A stretch of DNA of 42,773 nt from Rhodothermales bacterium (GTDB lineage: Bacteria; Bacteroidota; Rhodothermia; Rhodothermales; UBA10348). The position numbers and the translations under genes are program-made. Positions 1 to 8,770 of this stretch are shown here, in pieces. Where the stretch lies: contig JANQQV010000019.1 in the NCBI GenBank assembly GCA_028284865.1, positions 1-42,773 of the forward strand, written 5' to 3'. Position 1 is the first letter of the stretch. Each line of letters opens with the position of its first letter. The notes under the pieces were generated by a model that worked only from the letters and a program-made list of their open reading frames with translations, was not told the DNA's origin and searched no databases.

Positions 1-192
1 TACAAGACCACTCGTCATCGAAGCGCCAAGCGAAGCGCTACGAGCCGTTACCGGCACGAGCAGCTGGGATGCACCAGCCGTACCACGACGACGATCATCG
101 CCGGCCTGAGCATCCAGGGTGGTGAACAGGAGGGAGAAAAGTGCCAGCACAGCCAGCATGTTGACTCCCGAGTATTGAGTAATACGTTTCAT
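1..192 (-). CDS. PorV/PorQ-type outer-membrane protein, N-terminal part (truncated by window edge)
   Basis: Sixty-four codons run from an ATG at 190-192 to the window edge with no stop, so only the N-terminus is present. It begins with a signal peptide (MKRITQYS, then a hydrophobic stretch rich in L/A/F ending in DAQA). The mature start contains GTAGASQLLVPV followed by ARSASLGAS. This 'GA..LLVPVGARALGLGGA'-like opening is typical of PorV/PorQ (UPF0164) beta-barrel proteins, which in T9SS bacteria shuttle secreted substrates to the attachment complex or act in related outer-membrane roles. It lies 27 bases after the stop of the long secreted protein on the same strand, an arrangement common for T9SS cargo and PorV paralogs. 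Family assignment rests on about 35 mature residues only. Confidence 0.6.
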   Translation of the reverse strand, partial: MKRITQYSGVNMLAVLALFSLLFTTLDAQAGDDRRRGTAGASQLLVPVTARSASLGASMTSGLV

Positions 193-219
193 TGGTTTCT
201 CGATTGAATGGGAGTCAGA

Positions 220-3200
220 CTAGAAGTTGTTCAGCTGGACGCGCTTCTTCACGACGCCAAGCTTCAGCACTTTTTCGCCCAGTTCGGTTTCCACGTGGAT
301 CACGTACATACCGCTGGCGATCGGTAGCCCATCGTCGGTAGTCAGATCCCACGGGAAGCTTGCGGAGGCGCTGTTCTTTTCCAACGTCCGGATCAGAGTA
401 CCAGCCAGCGTGAAAACCCGGATAGTGGCCTGATTCGGCATATTAGTGAAGCGCACTTCGTCGACGAGCTGGCTGACTTCATAAGACGATGCACCCTTGT
501 ATGGGTTGGGCGTCACTCCGATATCGTCAATTGCAGCGCGTGCCTCATCCAGGGTCCGCTCGCGAGCACCAAGTCCATCAGTCGAGAATGCGAACGAGTC
601 GCCCGGCTGGTTCGGCTTGGTCGTGGTGATGCGGAATACCGTTCCAATTTCTGGCAAGAGAAGCGATGGATCGGCATCGATGGACCCATCAGAAACGTCG
701 TCCAGGTTCCAGGCTACGAACACCGTGCGTCCGAATACTTCGAACGTGGTGTTGTCCGTTCCCGCTTCGAGCGTGGCGATATCAACCGCATAGCCATTCG
801 GCGCGAAGTACCAGTAGATCCAGTCGGTATACGGATCATTGGATCCACCTGACTGCGGATGATCCACAGGGAGCAGATCGAATTCACAGTTGTCATTCTC
901 ATCGAACAGGAAAGGCACGTACTGAAAATCATCCGAAGGATCATCCGGTGTGCCGACACCCGTGTTCCAGAGCTCGAATGGGACGTCAATGACCTGTCCG
1001 CATCCCCACTGGACGAATGCTTTGCCGTTGCCGGTGAAGCGGATTTCGTAGTCAGCGGCGCCGTAGACATCGCCGTTTCGTGCCCAGCGATTCAGGAAGG
1101 TGCTGTAGCCATTGTCGGCCTGACCACCAGCGGCAATGAGCCATCCACGTGCGGAATCGCCCAAACCGGCATTAATGAGTGCCACCTGCTGTTGTCCGGT
1201 CGGACGCAGGGTTTCGCCAATCCATCCGCCCCAATCAGCGGAGCCGCCAATGGGCTCTGCAAGCGGGCCAGAAGCATTAGCCGTCACGGCGAAGTCCAGG
1301 AAGCCGGGAGCTGGCCCGTTGACATTCAAAGACAGGCCTTCTGCTTGGACCACATTCGCTCCAATCGGTACTGAATGAGTGCTGGCATAGGCCGCTTCGC
1401 CATCGAAGACCTTAGCGCCCGTGGTCGTGTTCATGATGTCATAAACCGTCACTTCCGAAGCACTTGACTTGGCTGCATCACGTCGAGGCATGGCTCGTTC
1501 GTGCGCATCCAGATCGCCGCGCTTGTGACCATCATCCTCCACTTCAATGGAGTAGAAGTCGACAGCGTAGTCGCTACCGGTCAACGCGTATGGGTTGACC
1601 ACATTTGCGGTGACCGTGCCATTTCCGATGTTGCCTCCAGAGGCGCTGCCCTCGATGTCGATTTCAGCGGAACGGGAAGCTGCAACGGCGTCATCACTTA
1701 CAATGATATCGGAGCGTTGAGGAACCACCCGGACCCGAGTAACCGGACCCGCATAGACTTTCTGCCCCGAAGTCGCATTGTAGGCATATGCCTGGACACC
1801 GAACTCATAGTCCGTGTAGTTGGTCAATCCTGACACCTGATGGGAGTGCTGAATACCAGCGTCAGTACCTTCTGCCGTGACAAACGTGAGGTCGGTGCCT
1901 TCAATGACACGCGTGACTCCATTGACCTTGTCATACGTGGCAATCAGAGTGCCTTCCTGGTCGCTAGCGTGGGAGTACTGATAAACCATGTACCCTTCGA
2001 ATTCGTAGTCATTGTCTGTGACATCGGAGGAAAGGAGAGGGTCAATCGCGTAGTACGAGTCCAGGTAGTTGTTGTCCGTTGCCAGGTAGCTCCATTCAAG
2101 AAGCACAGCGCCGTCTGAGACTGTTGTGGAAACTCGAGGCCCGGCAGGCGGTGCTGGAAGTTGAAAGTCGATGTCAAACACGGCTTGTGCCAACGCATCG
2201 TCTTCTTTCAGCTTGCGCACGGAGTCCAAGTTGTCTTCGCCAAAGCTGGTTACGATGCCGAAAACTAGGGTCTGTTCATCTTGAGGCTTGATCGTGAATG
2301 GGCCGGTCGCCATCGAGAATCGACGGTCAGCCGGTGCAATGGCCACATCGTTACCGTCAGAGTTGAGCTCTGACCAGAATTCGCCAGGGTTACCTGGAAA
2401 GGCGAACGAGGTCGGGATGTTAGAAAAATTTCGGCCATCGCCGCCCAATGTGAACCGCTGGCCATCAATCCAACGACCCTGCATGTAGTTGTAGATATCA
2501 GCTCCATTGCGGGGGTCACCCACGACGCCACCACCATTGGAGAAGTACGCGAATGATGTCATGGCCAGTCGTTCGTCTTCTTCGTCGACGAGTCCGTCTT
2601 CGTCATCGTCAAGGCCGTTGTCGTTCACGAGCGGTCCTTGAAAGAAGTCGTATCCCATGGCTGGGGGAGCAGGGCCGTAGTTGCCTTCGTCATCGTTATC
2701 GGCATTGTAAACGAAGCCGAGACCTAGCGTTGTGTCGGAGCCGACATAGTCATCAAATGAGGTTCCAAGATCGGGATCGTCGAAAATGCCCATGTAAGCG
2801 TTTTCAAGGGCTTGGTCCCCTTTGTACATGATGCGATACTTGTAAAAGGTCGTATTGCCGATCGCACCAGCCGTATTGAAGGCAAACGCAGATCCATGTA
2901 CCTCGACGCCGATCGCCGGCGTATCGGTCCAGTTGTGCTGGTTGCCGCGGTCATTCATGATCCACCACACCATCTGGTCTCCCAGGATGTCCGGACGTTC
3001 GCCCGCGCCAAGGTTGATTTTGCGGTCCGCGCGACCGGCCAAGGGTTGACCTGTGAGGTCGATCGGATCACCGTTCGCGTCCAACGTGGGCGCGCCGAGT
3101 CCGGTTGGCCAGTCAGCCAGGTCAGGAGTAGCGATTCCGCTGGATTCGTAGCTGGTGATGTCCTCACGGGAGATTTTCCAGACCCGATCAAAAATGGAGC

Positions 3201-3564
3201 AATCTGCCGGGGCAGCGCCATTGTCGTCGAGTGGACCCGCCCAGAATTCGTACGGACCGTAGGTGGAGCCGGCAACACGAAGCTGCCCAGCAACCTGTCC
3301 TCCGATCCAGATACCCGAAGCGAAGTTGGCGCTGACGCCTCCTCCTTTGGGGACTTCGTAGACGTTGGGGCTGCCTCGCCAGAAGAGGTTTCCGTTGTTG
3401 AGAATGCGAGCGCGGACATTGTTGATGTCCAGATAGGCTTCGCCAATGGCCTGCTCGCAGGAGCCGACGCTCTGGGCGCTCGCGGTTGGTGCTCCGAACC
3501 AGCACACAAGTGCGGTCAGAAGCAAGATTCGTAAAGTCGTAACGTAGTGCATGGTAGTTCGCAT
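220..3564 (-). CDS. Large secreted protein with FN3-like region and T9SS-type C-terminal domain
   Basis: 1114 residues from the ATG at 3562-3564. I chose this start because it directly precedes a clean signal peptide (MRTTMHYV, hydrophobic LRILLLTALVCW, cleavage after TASAQS). The open frame continues 60 codons further upstream, but with a proline/cysteine-rich composition unlike a leader. A second ATG at 3550-3552 is also possible. Around residues 313-330 there is a run of Asp/Glu with DDDEDGLVDEEDE, resembling calcium-binding thrombospondin-3-type loops. Residues about 470-620 look like a fibronectin type III domain. The last 100 residues start with VTPNPYKG and end in a FlgD-like Ig fold (WDLTTDDGLPIASGMYVIHV), the usual shape of T9SS sorting domains. 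Its ligand or function is unknown. It is followed on the same strand by a PorV-like gene 27 bases on, so the two are probably co-transcribed. Confidence 0.8.
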   Translation of the reverse strand: MRTTMHYVTTLRILLLTALVCWFGAPTASAQSVGSCEQAIGEAYLDINNVRARILNNGNLFWRGSPNVYEVPKGGGVSANFASGIWIGGQVAGQLRVAGSTYGPYEFWAGPLDDNGAAPADCSIFDRVWKISREDITSYESSGIATPDLADWPTGLGAPTLDANGDPIDLTGQPLAGRADRKINLGAGERPDILGDQMVWWIMNDRGNQHNWTDTPAIGVEVHGSAFAFNTAGAIGNTTFYKYRIMYKGDQALENAYMGIFDDPDLGTSFDDYVGSDTTLGLGFVYNADNDDEGNYGPAPPAMGYDFFQGPLVNDNGLDDDEDGLVDEEDERLAMTSFAYFSNGGGVVGDPRNGADIYNYMQGRWIDGQRFTLGGDGRNFSNIPTSFAFPGNPGEFWSELNSDGNDVAIAPADRRFSMATGPFTIKPQDEQTLVFGIVTSFGEDNLDSVRKLKEDDALAQAVFDIDFQLPAPPAGPRVSTTVSDGAVLLEWSYLATDNNYLDSYYAIDPLLSSDVTDNDYEFEGYMVYQYSHASDQEGTLIATYDKVNGVTRVIEGTDLTFVTAEGTDAGIQHSHQVSGLTNYTDYEFGVQAYAYNATSGQKVYAGPVTRVRVVPQRSDIIVSDDAVAASRSAEIDIEGSASGGNIGNGTVTANVVNPYALTGSDYAVDFYSIEVEDDGHKRGDLDAHERAMPRRDAAKSSASEVTVYDIMNTTTGAKVFDGEAAYASTHSVPIGANVVQAEGLSLNVNGPAPGFLDFAVTANASGPLAEPIGGSADWGGWIGETLRPTGQQQVALINAGLGDSARGWLIAAGGQADNGYSTFLNRWARNGDVYGAADYEIRFTGNGKAFVQWGCGQVIDVPFELWNTGVGTPDDPSDDFQYVPFLFDENDNCEFDLLPVDHPQSGGSNDPYTDWIYWYFAPNGYAVDIATLEAGTDNTTFEVFGRTVFVAWNLDDVSDGSIDADPSLLLPEIGTVFRITTTKPNQPGDSFAFSTDGLGARERTLDEARAAIDDIGVTPNPYKGASSYEVSQLVDEVRFTNMPNQATIRVFTLAGTLIRTLEKNSASASFPWDLTTDDGLPIASGMYVIHVETELGEKVLKLGVVKKRVQLNNF

Positions 3565-4055
3565 CAGAAATGAAGTCGAATGGAACCACCGGCCGCAAAT
3601 GCATGCCGCTGGTGGTGGACATGCACGAGAAATGGGGTGACTGCCACCGGGAGTCGGGTGATACTCTACCGGGGGAGGTCCGTGCATGCTCACCCTTATT
3701 CCAACAGCGTGCCAATCGCTTCCAGCCCTCTGGAATTCGTTCATAAGCCGATTCTGGCACTGCCTGATCCACTGCCCTGTCCGGAATCGGGAAGCCTGCC
3801 GTCCGATACTGAACAGGGCGCAAATTTGGCCCGGACGCGCTTTTTGCCCTCCGTTCGCCAGGAAGACGCCTTCAGCGGGAGGGAGGAAAGGCTAGATTCG
3901 ATGGTTGCCAATTCGCCCTGCTCGGCCAAGCCCCCTTTTTGCCTTTGAAGGCAAGGGTTGAAACCATTCAGGGAGGTTTTTAGGGATCTCCATCGGATCA
4001 CTACGACACTTCAACACAACACAGCAGCCACCTCACCACTCCCGCCAATCTGCCT
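3565..4055. other. Noncoding gap between divergent genes (491 bases)
   Basis: Separates the start of the minus-strand secreted protein from the plus-strand sigma-54 activator. The open frames here look like shadows: they are short, rich in Pro/Arg/Cys and match no family I know. Promoters for both directions should lie here. I could not find a convincing -35/-10 pair, a Bacteroidota TAnnTTTG element, or a sigma-54 (TGGCAC-N5-TTGC) site. The one clear structure is the short inverted repeat at 3939-3954. Confidence 0.6.
3939..3954. repeat. Short inverted repeat upstream of the sigma-54 activator
   Basis: TTGCCTT-TG-AAGGCAA: two perfect 7-base arms with a 2-base centre, about 100 bases before the activator start. 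The centre is too short for a good RNA hairpin, so an operator (dimeric protein site) is more natural than a terminator. No regulator can be named. Confidence 0.35.
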
Positions 4056-5414
4056 ATGCCCGGACGGATACTGATTGTCAATCCGGACCGAGAACGAAGC
4101 ATTCGTGCCCGATCGCTGTTAGAGCCATCGGCCACCATGGTCCATTCCGTTCATCAACCGGACCGGCTCCCTTCGATGCTGACTGCTAACCGGTACGATT
4201 TCGTCCTTATGGATGAATCATGCCTGTCCCGTCCTGACACTGACGACCAGTTCTGGGTGCGGTACGTGTCGATGTCGGATAGAGAAGTCATCATCGTCGT
4301 CTCTTCCGAGTTGTCCAGCTATGCGCGCGTCAAGGCTGCCATGCAGGCAGGTGCATTCGACGTGCTACCTATGCCTTGGCCAGACGATCTGGATGACCTG
4401 GTGGCCTACATCCAGCAGCGTCATCAAGAGCTGAAAACGTCAGGAAGTCATGTTGCGCGTAAACCCCAGGGTCAGTCTCTTGAAGAGAACCGCTTGATTG
4501 GGGTCAGTGACGCACTGGCCTTTGTTATGGAGCAGGTGGATCGCGTTGCTCACACAGATGCCAACGTGTTGATCCTTGGCGAAAATGGAACCGGGAAAGA
4601 GCTGGTCGCGCGCGCATTGCACCAGCGGTCCCCGCGGTCAGAGATGCCATTCGTGTCTGTGGACATGGGAGCGATCACGGAGTCCTTGTTCGAGAGCGAG
4701 TTGTTCGGTCACGAACGCGGCGCATTCACGGATGCCATCAGCGAACGCGAAGGCAAGTTCGAGGCAGCCAATGGGGGGACACTGTTCCTGGATGAGATCG
4801 GCAATCTTCCCTGGTCATTGCAATCCAAGCTTCTCGCGGTGCTGCAACGTCGACGGATTGTTCGCGTCGGCAGCAACGAAGAAATCCCCATCGACATCCA
4901 CCTGATATGCGCGACCAACCAACCGCTTCTGGATGACGTGGCGGCCGGCGCTTTTCGCCAGGATCTCCTGTATCGCATCAATACCGTGGAAATCCGGATT
5001 CCTCCGCTCAGGGAGCGTCCGGAAGACATCCAACCACTCGCGGAGCACTTCCTTGCAGACTTCAGGGATCGGTACAACCCGGATATCGAAGGCATTTCAG
5101 CTTCCGGACTTCGCAAACTCATGCGTCATGACTGGCCAGGAAACGTCCGCGAGTTGCGGCACGTGATCCAACGGGCTGTCATCATGACACCTTCCGGGAG
5201 TCTCTCTGATGAGAATATCGCCGTTCGTGAATCCGGACGAACGGCCCAGGCCTCTGCAGTGCTCGAATTGAATACCTTGCACCTCGAGACCATTGAGAAG
5301 CAGGCCATCGAGGTGGCATTGGACCGGAATCAGGGCGTCGTTGCTCAAGCCGCTCGCGAACTGGGTGTCACGAGAAGCTCACTCTACCGCCGACTGGAAA
5401 AGCACGGACTTTGA
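4056..5414 (+). CDS. Sigma-54-dependent Fis-family transcriptional activator with degenerate receiver domain
   Basis: 452 residues. Residues 1-120 are receiver-like, 145-385 form the AAA+ sigma-54 interaction domain, and 408-452 are a Fis-type helix-turn-helix. The AAA+ part has Walker A GENGTGKE (175-182), GAFTDA (222-227) where the textbook motif is GAFTGA, and Walker B GGTLFLDEIG (240-249). The receiver keeps the phosphoacceptor position (Asp53 in FVLMDE). However, the usual acidic pair is Asn9-Pro10 (Asp11 follows), and the invariant lysine before the PxP turn is Met106 (LPMPW). Normal phosphorylation signalling is therefore doubtful. GAFTDA is, to my knowledge, a frequent lineage variant in Bacteroidota rather than a defect. 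The gene stands alone with no adjacent histidine kinase. The next gene, on the opposite strand, converges with 28 bases between stops. Confidence 0.92.
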   Translation: MPGRILIVNPDRERSIRARSLLEPSATMVHSVHQPDRLPSMLTANRYDFVLMDESCLSRPDTDDQFWVRYVSMSDREVIIVVSSELSSYARVKAAMQAGAFDVLPMPWPDDLDDLVAYIQQRHQELKTSGSHVARKPQGQSLEENRLIGVSDALAFVMEQVDRVAHTDANVLILGENGTGKELVARALHQRSPRSEMPFVSVDMGAITESLFESELFGHERGAFTDAISEREGKFEAANGGTLFLDEIGNLPWSLQSKLLAVLQRRRIVRVGSNEEIPIDIHLICATNQPLLDDVAAGAFRQDLLYRINTVEIRIPPLRERPEDIQPLAEHFLADFRDRYNPDIEGISASGLRKLMRHDWPGNVRELRHVIQRAVIMTPSGSLSDENIAVRESGRTAQASAVLELNTLHLETIEKQAIEVALDRNQGVVAQAARELGVTRSSLYRRLEKHGL

Positions 5415-5442
5415 GACGCGATTCTCTGGCTTGACCGGGACG

Positions 5443-6573
5443 CTACCCGTCGATGGCCGGGACGATATGCTCATGAATGAGATTCATGGTAGCCCGTGAC
5501 ATGGCAGACTCACCACCCGGCTCCGAAGACACGCCCGCCCAATTGGTCGTCGTCACAACCACGAGCCGACTGGAGGGCTTGACGTAAACGAACTGCCCGC
5601 CGTAACCCCAGGCAAAGTACACGGGGTCGCCATCGTTGTCGTCTGTCCACCACAGATACCCGTACGACATGGCGCGAAGCGGTCCGAAAGTGTTTCGCCA
5701 GGAATAAGCCGGTGTAGTGGCGGATGCCACCCATCCTTCGGGAAGGATGCGTCGGTCACCGGACATGCCATCTTGCAGGAACAGCTGTCCGAACCGGGCA
5801 AGATCCCGCGACCGCATGTCGATTCCAGCCCCTCCATTCGGGTACCCGCTCACAAACATTTCCCACTGCTGACGTGTGATCCCCGCAGGATTGAACAACT
5901 CCTGACTGGCGTACAGCACCAGAGAGCGGTCAAGGACCTGCTCGAGAAGGACTCCGAGCAAGTGAACGGCCGCTGAGTTGTAGGTGAATTGCGCCCCAGG
6001 ATCTGCTATGCGTGGTTGCTCAAGCGTCCAGAGCTCCCGGTCAGAGGACCGGAGCCATTCCTGATAGGAGGGGCCGTTCCATTCATCGTATTCCCACCCT
6101 CCGGACATCGTGATCAGATCGCGGACCGTGACGGACCGGTTCGCTTCGTCCATGGATTCATCCAGGTTCGAAAGGTGCTCGCCCACGGTCTCATCCAGGC
6201 TCGTAAGAAGGCCATCCCGAATGGCAAGTGCGACCAACGTTGAAATCACGCTTTTCGTCACTGACCGGACATCATACATGTCCGTCGACAAGCCGCCATG
6301 CAGGTATTCCTCCATCACGATGACCCCGTCCTTCACGACGACGAGACTCTGAAGACGATCGATGCCCCAGGCAATCCGGAGCGCATCGTCGAGTGCTTCC
6401 GTTGACAAACCAAGATCCGCTGGTTCAGCGGTCTGCCACTCGGACGTCAGTTGGATGGGCCAATCAGGAAGAGCAATGTCCTGTGACGAGCCGGAGTCGG
6501 AATCACAGCCAAGCGCACAGGTCGACAGGACCAGGACGGCAAGCAGATATCTGAGTCGATTCCAGTGGATCAT
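5443..6573 (-). CDS. Serine hydrolase of the beta-lactamase / penicillin-binding-protein-like family, predicted lipoprotein
   Basis: 376 residues from the ATG at 6571-6573. The N-terminus MIHWNRLRYLLAVLVLST is hydrophobic and ends at Cys19/Cys23 (CALGC), followed by DSDSGSS, fitting a lipoprotein signal. The catalytic SxxK is Ser104-Val-Thr-Lys107 (RSVTKSV), the second motif is Tyr198-Asn-Ser, and a WGYGGQ segment near the C-terminus corresponds to the HGGQ-like motif. These are class C beta-lactamase / EstB / D-aminopeptidase type features. The substrate could be a peptide, an ester or peptidoglycan fragments; resistance is not implied. The open frame extends 94 codons upstream, but the ATG used here overlaps the TGA of the preceding gene (ATGA, 6570-6573), a typical coupled start. 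Confidence 0.88.
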   Translation of the reverse strand: MIHWNRLRYLLAVLVLSTCALGCDSDSGSSQDIALPDWPIQLTSEWQTAEPADLGLSTEALDDALRIAWGIDRLQSLVVVKDGVIVMEEYLHGGLSTDMYDVRSVTKSVISTLVALAIRDGLLTSLDETVGEHLSNLDESMDEANRSVTVRDLITMSGGWEYDEWNGPSYQEWLRSSDRELWTLEQPRIADPGAQFTYNSAAVHLLGVLLEQVLDRSLVLYASQELFNPAGITRQQWEMFVSGYPNGGAGIDMRSRDLARFGQLFLQDGMSGDRRILPEGWVASATTPAYSWRNTFGPLRAMSYGYLWWTDDNDGDPVYFAWGYGGQFVYVKPSSRLVVVTTTNWAGVSSEPGGESAMSRATMNLIHEHIVPAIDG

Positions 6574-7118
6574 GTCGGTGTCGATGAACTTCGGGTCGAG
6601 GTTTCGAGGAAGGCTTTCAGGCGTCGGCTCTGTGGACGTCCGATGCGACGGCCTATCCGGGCAGTGACGTAGGTGAGCACTGAACCCAGAATGCCAATCG
6701 GAGCACCCCAGAATGCCCAGGCCGATTGGGACAGCATGGCTTGCGAGGAGCCAAAAACCAGACTCATCATGATGATGAACGCCCACGCCACGTAGCTGGC
6801 CATGAACAGGGACCAGATGCTCGGTCGCGGCCCGATCAGGCCGTGGATGGTACATCCGCCTGTAGGACTCTTCTCAACGGACACCTTCAATTGCGGCGTC
6901 CAGAGATGTGTCTCGTGGGCCGGAATCTTGAGGATCGCTGAATCAGCGAAGACGGTTCCGGAGACGTCATCCGACTTTTCCAACGCATCGGAGAGGCGTT
7001 GGAAGGATTGGGAGTAATCGCAGCTGACGGTGAAGTCAAACTGCGGTCGCATGCGGATATCTGCCATGACGACGAACGGCGGGTTGGAGAGCGCTTCAAA
7101 ATAGCCGAAGAGAGCCAT
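6570..7118 (-). CDS. Small membrane protein of unknown function
   Basis: 182 residues. The first 110 or so are soluble (beta-rich look, containing DFTVSCDYSQSFQRL). Two hydrophobic segments follow, one around ASYVAWAFIIMMSLVFG and one around AWAFWGAPIGILGSVLTYV, then a basic tail (RRIGRPQSRRLK). I do not recognise a named domain. Its stop overlaps the start of the beta-lactamase-fold lipoprotein by four bases, so the two are translationally coupled and may act together at the envelope. An alternative start at 7067 (MADIRMRPQ) would remove 17 residues. I kept 7118 because a purine-rich GGAAGA lies immediately upstream and third positions in the extra codons are G/C-rich. Confidence 0.72.
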   Translation of the reverse strand: MALFGYFEALSNPPFVVMADIRMRPQFDFTVSCDYSQSFQRLSDALEKSDDVSGTVFADSAILKIPAHETHLWTPQLKVSVEKSPTGGCTIHGLIGPRPSIWSLFMASYVAWAFIIMMSLVFGSSQAMLSQSAWAFWGAPIGILGSVLTYVTARIGRRIGRPQSRRLKAFLETSTRSSSTPT

Positions 7119-7201
7119 TCTTCCACGATTCGCTCAGGGCAACTTTACGTGCTCCGATTCGTCAAGCATTCAGATACCGCCAACCCATCAGTGATTTTGT
7201 C

Positions 7202-7654
7202 ATGTCTATCGCGCTTTCCCGCCTGGCCAGCGTCCTGGCTTTGTTCGCCATCGTCACCACTGCCCACGCCCAAACTGACGAAGAGGGCGTTTATAACGCT
7301 GTTCTGGATTACGTCGAGGGCTTCTATAACGTTGAACCGGAGCGCTTTGAGAAAAGTCTCAGCAAGGACCTCGTCAAATATGGTTACTGGAAAAATCCGG
7401 ACGGAGAGTACCAGGGCGCACCGATGAATTGGGATCAGGCCTTCCAGCTGGCATCGCGATGGAATGTTGATAATCGACAGAACATCACCGAGGACTCTCC
7501 TAAAGAGATTTGGGTGATGGAAGTCCTCGACAAGACCGCAGTGGCCAAGCTGACGGCCCAGTGGGGCATCGACTACTTCCAGCTCGAAAAAAACGATGGC
7601 GTGTGGCAGATCCGCCACGTCATCTGGCAGAGTCACCCCCCGACGGACGGTTGA
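7202..7654 (+). CDS. Secreted NTF2-like / lumazine-binding-type protein
   Basis: 150 residues with a signal peptide (MSIALSRLASVLALFAIVTTAHAQ). The mature part begins DEEGVYNAVLDYVEGFYN and continues with a curved-sheet pattern ending in DGVWQIRHVIWQ. This matches the NTF2-like superfamily proteins annotated as putative lumazine-binding (PF12893 type), often seen as about 120-residue exported proteins in Bacteroidota. No enzyme residues can be assigned. It is divergent from the membrane protein at 6570 (83-base gap) and followed by an ABM-fold gene 22 bases later, probably on one transcript. Confidence 0.75.
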   Translation: MSIALSRLASVLALFAIVTTAHAQTDEEGVYNAVLDYVEGFYNVEPERFEKSLSKDLVKYGYWKNPDGEYQGAPMNWDQAFQLASRWNVDNRQNITEDSPKEIWVMEVLDKTAVAKLTAQWGIDYFQLEKNDGVWQIRHVIWQSHPPTDG

Positions 7655-7676
7655 TCAGCACTCCGAGGTGCTGGAC

Positions 7677-7988
7677 GTGATTACTGCGACATTCATTTTC
7701 AGGCAGGTTGCTACAGACGCAGATTTTGAGCGTCTGGATGCAGCCATCGCTGAAACGGCCTCGTCGTCGGAGGGCTATCTCGGACGTCGAGCGTGGATGG
7801 ACCATTCCGATAATCGAGCGGTCGTCTATTACTGGCGAACCCGCGAGGATCTGGAACGATTTCGCAAAGACGCTACCCACCGGCTGGCCAAGAGTCGGTA
7901 CAAAGAATGGTATGCCGGGTACCGAGTCGAGATCGCCGAAGTCATCGAGGCCCGCGGAGACGGTTACTTCCAGGACTGGCCCGAATGA
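7677..7988 (+). CDS. Antibiotic biosynthesis monooxygenase (ABM)-fold protein
   Basis: About 103 residues. I chose the GTG at 7677 because GAGG at 7664-7667 sits 9 bases before it and it opens directly on the first beta strand, VITATFIFRQV. The frame runs open back to 7596, but that part overlaps the previous gene and is not protein-like. Another GTG lies at 7668. The pattern of a strand, then a helix (DADFERLDAAIAE), SSEGYLGRRAW, a strand VVYYWRTREDLERFRKD and a final helix is the dimeric ABM ferredoxin-like fold. Members act as small monooxygenases, haem-degrading or stress-related proteins. No haem ligand can be identified with confidence, so the specific reaction is unknown. Confidence 0.72.
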   Translation: MITATFIFRQVATDADFERLDAAIAETASSSEGYLGRRAWMDHSDNRAVVYYWRTREDLERFRKDATHRLAKSRYKEWYAGYRVEIAEVIEARGDGYFQDWPE

Positions 7989-8012
7989 TCGCCTGCGCGG
8001 CGGAATTTGTGT

Positions 8013-8750
8013 TCAGGACTCAACGCCGATCCGGAAGGTGAGCGTGGAATAGCTCTGGACACGCTGCCCACCCTGAATGGCTGGGCGGAACGTATGGCGT
8101 TCAGCCGCGCGCAAGACAGATTCCTCGATGCCGTAGCCAATGTTCGTCACGGGTTCGCGCTCTGAACCGTCCTTGTTTAGGAGGAAGCGCTCCACGACGC
8201 GCGTCTCCACCACTCGACCGCGCTCGTCGACAAGAACCTCCACCACGACTTCAGCCCGGATATTCCGACGGTCTGCCTCGCGTGGGTATTCCGGAGTCGC
8301 GATACGCACCGGCGATGGACTGCGATCGGCTCTGGCGGCTTGAGCCTGGGTACCAGTATTCGCGCCGTCCACGTTTTCATCGTCCGTGCCGGCTTCCTCG
8401 ATGTCCAGGGCCACGTCGGCGATTTCCAGCTCTATGTCATCCAGAACGACGTCATCCGGCATGACGACGGGCGGCTGGGGGACAGGCGGCGGTGGTTTTC
8501 GTTTCTCCTGGGTGGTCTGCTGGATTTCCTCAATGGCGATGATTTCCTGACCACGGGTGTCAAAGGTGGCTCCGCTGAAATCGGGCTCCAGGGTCGGCCA
8601 GAATTGGATGACCCCATTCACCACCAGCAGACTCAGCGTCAACGTCGCTAGAAAGTGAAGCAAGTAGCGCTCGTGTCGAACGGTATTTTTGTCAAACTTG
8701 TCCAGGTGACTCTGGCTAACAGGTTCTGTGCCTTGTTGATTGGCGGCCAA
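8013..8750 (-). CDS. TonB-family energy transducer
   Basis: 245 residues. There is a cytoplasmic N-terminus, one membrane segment (YLLHFLATLTLSLLVVNGVI), a proline-rich periplasmic linker (RKPPPPVPQPPVV), an acidic stretch and a C-terminal TonB domain (about 150-245). The domain contains PEYPREADRRNIRAEVVVEV and ends in FRPAIQGGQRVQSYSTLTFRI. This is the layout of TonB proteins that couple the proton motive force to outer-membrane receptors. No exbB/exbD is adjacent. The start appears to be TTG at 8750: an in-frame TGA lies at 8760-8762, and the ATG at 8763 is in another frame and soon stops. It converges with the ABM gene, 24 bases between the ends. Confidence 0.85.
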   Translation of the reverse strand: MAANQQGTEPVSQSHLDKFDKNTVRHERYLLHFLATLTLSLLVVNGVIQFWPTLEPDFSGATFDTRGQEIIAIEEIQQTTQEKRKPPPPVPQPPVVMPDDVVLDDIELEIADVALDIEEAGTDDENVDGANTGTQAQAARADRSPSPVRIATPEYPREADRRNIRAEVVVEVLVDERGRVVETRVVERFLLNKDGSEREPVTNIGYGIEESVLRAAERHTFRPAIQGGQRVQSYSTLTFRIGVES

Positions 8751-8770
8751 TCGAGGCTTTCATGTGCCCT

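Noticed and set aside
3565..3744. N-terminal extension of the secreted protein back to 3744
   Set aside because: The extra 60 residues are Pro/Cys/His-rich and would bury the signal peptide.
3565..4055. Sigma-54 promoter upstream of the sigma-54 activator
   Set aside because: TGGCAC occurs near 3753 but without TTGC at the right spacing on either strand.
6574..6855. N-terminal extension of the beta-lactamase-fold protein
   Set aside because: It overlaps another gene in a different frame and would place the lipobox in the interior; the ATGA-coupled ATG is better.
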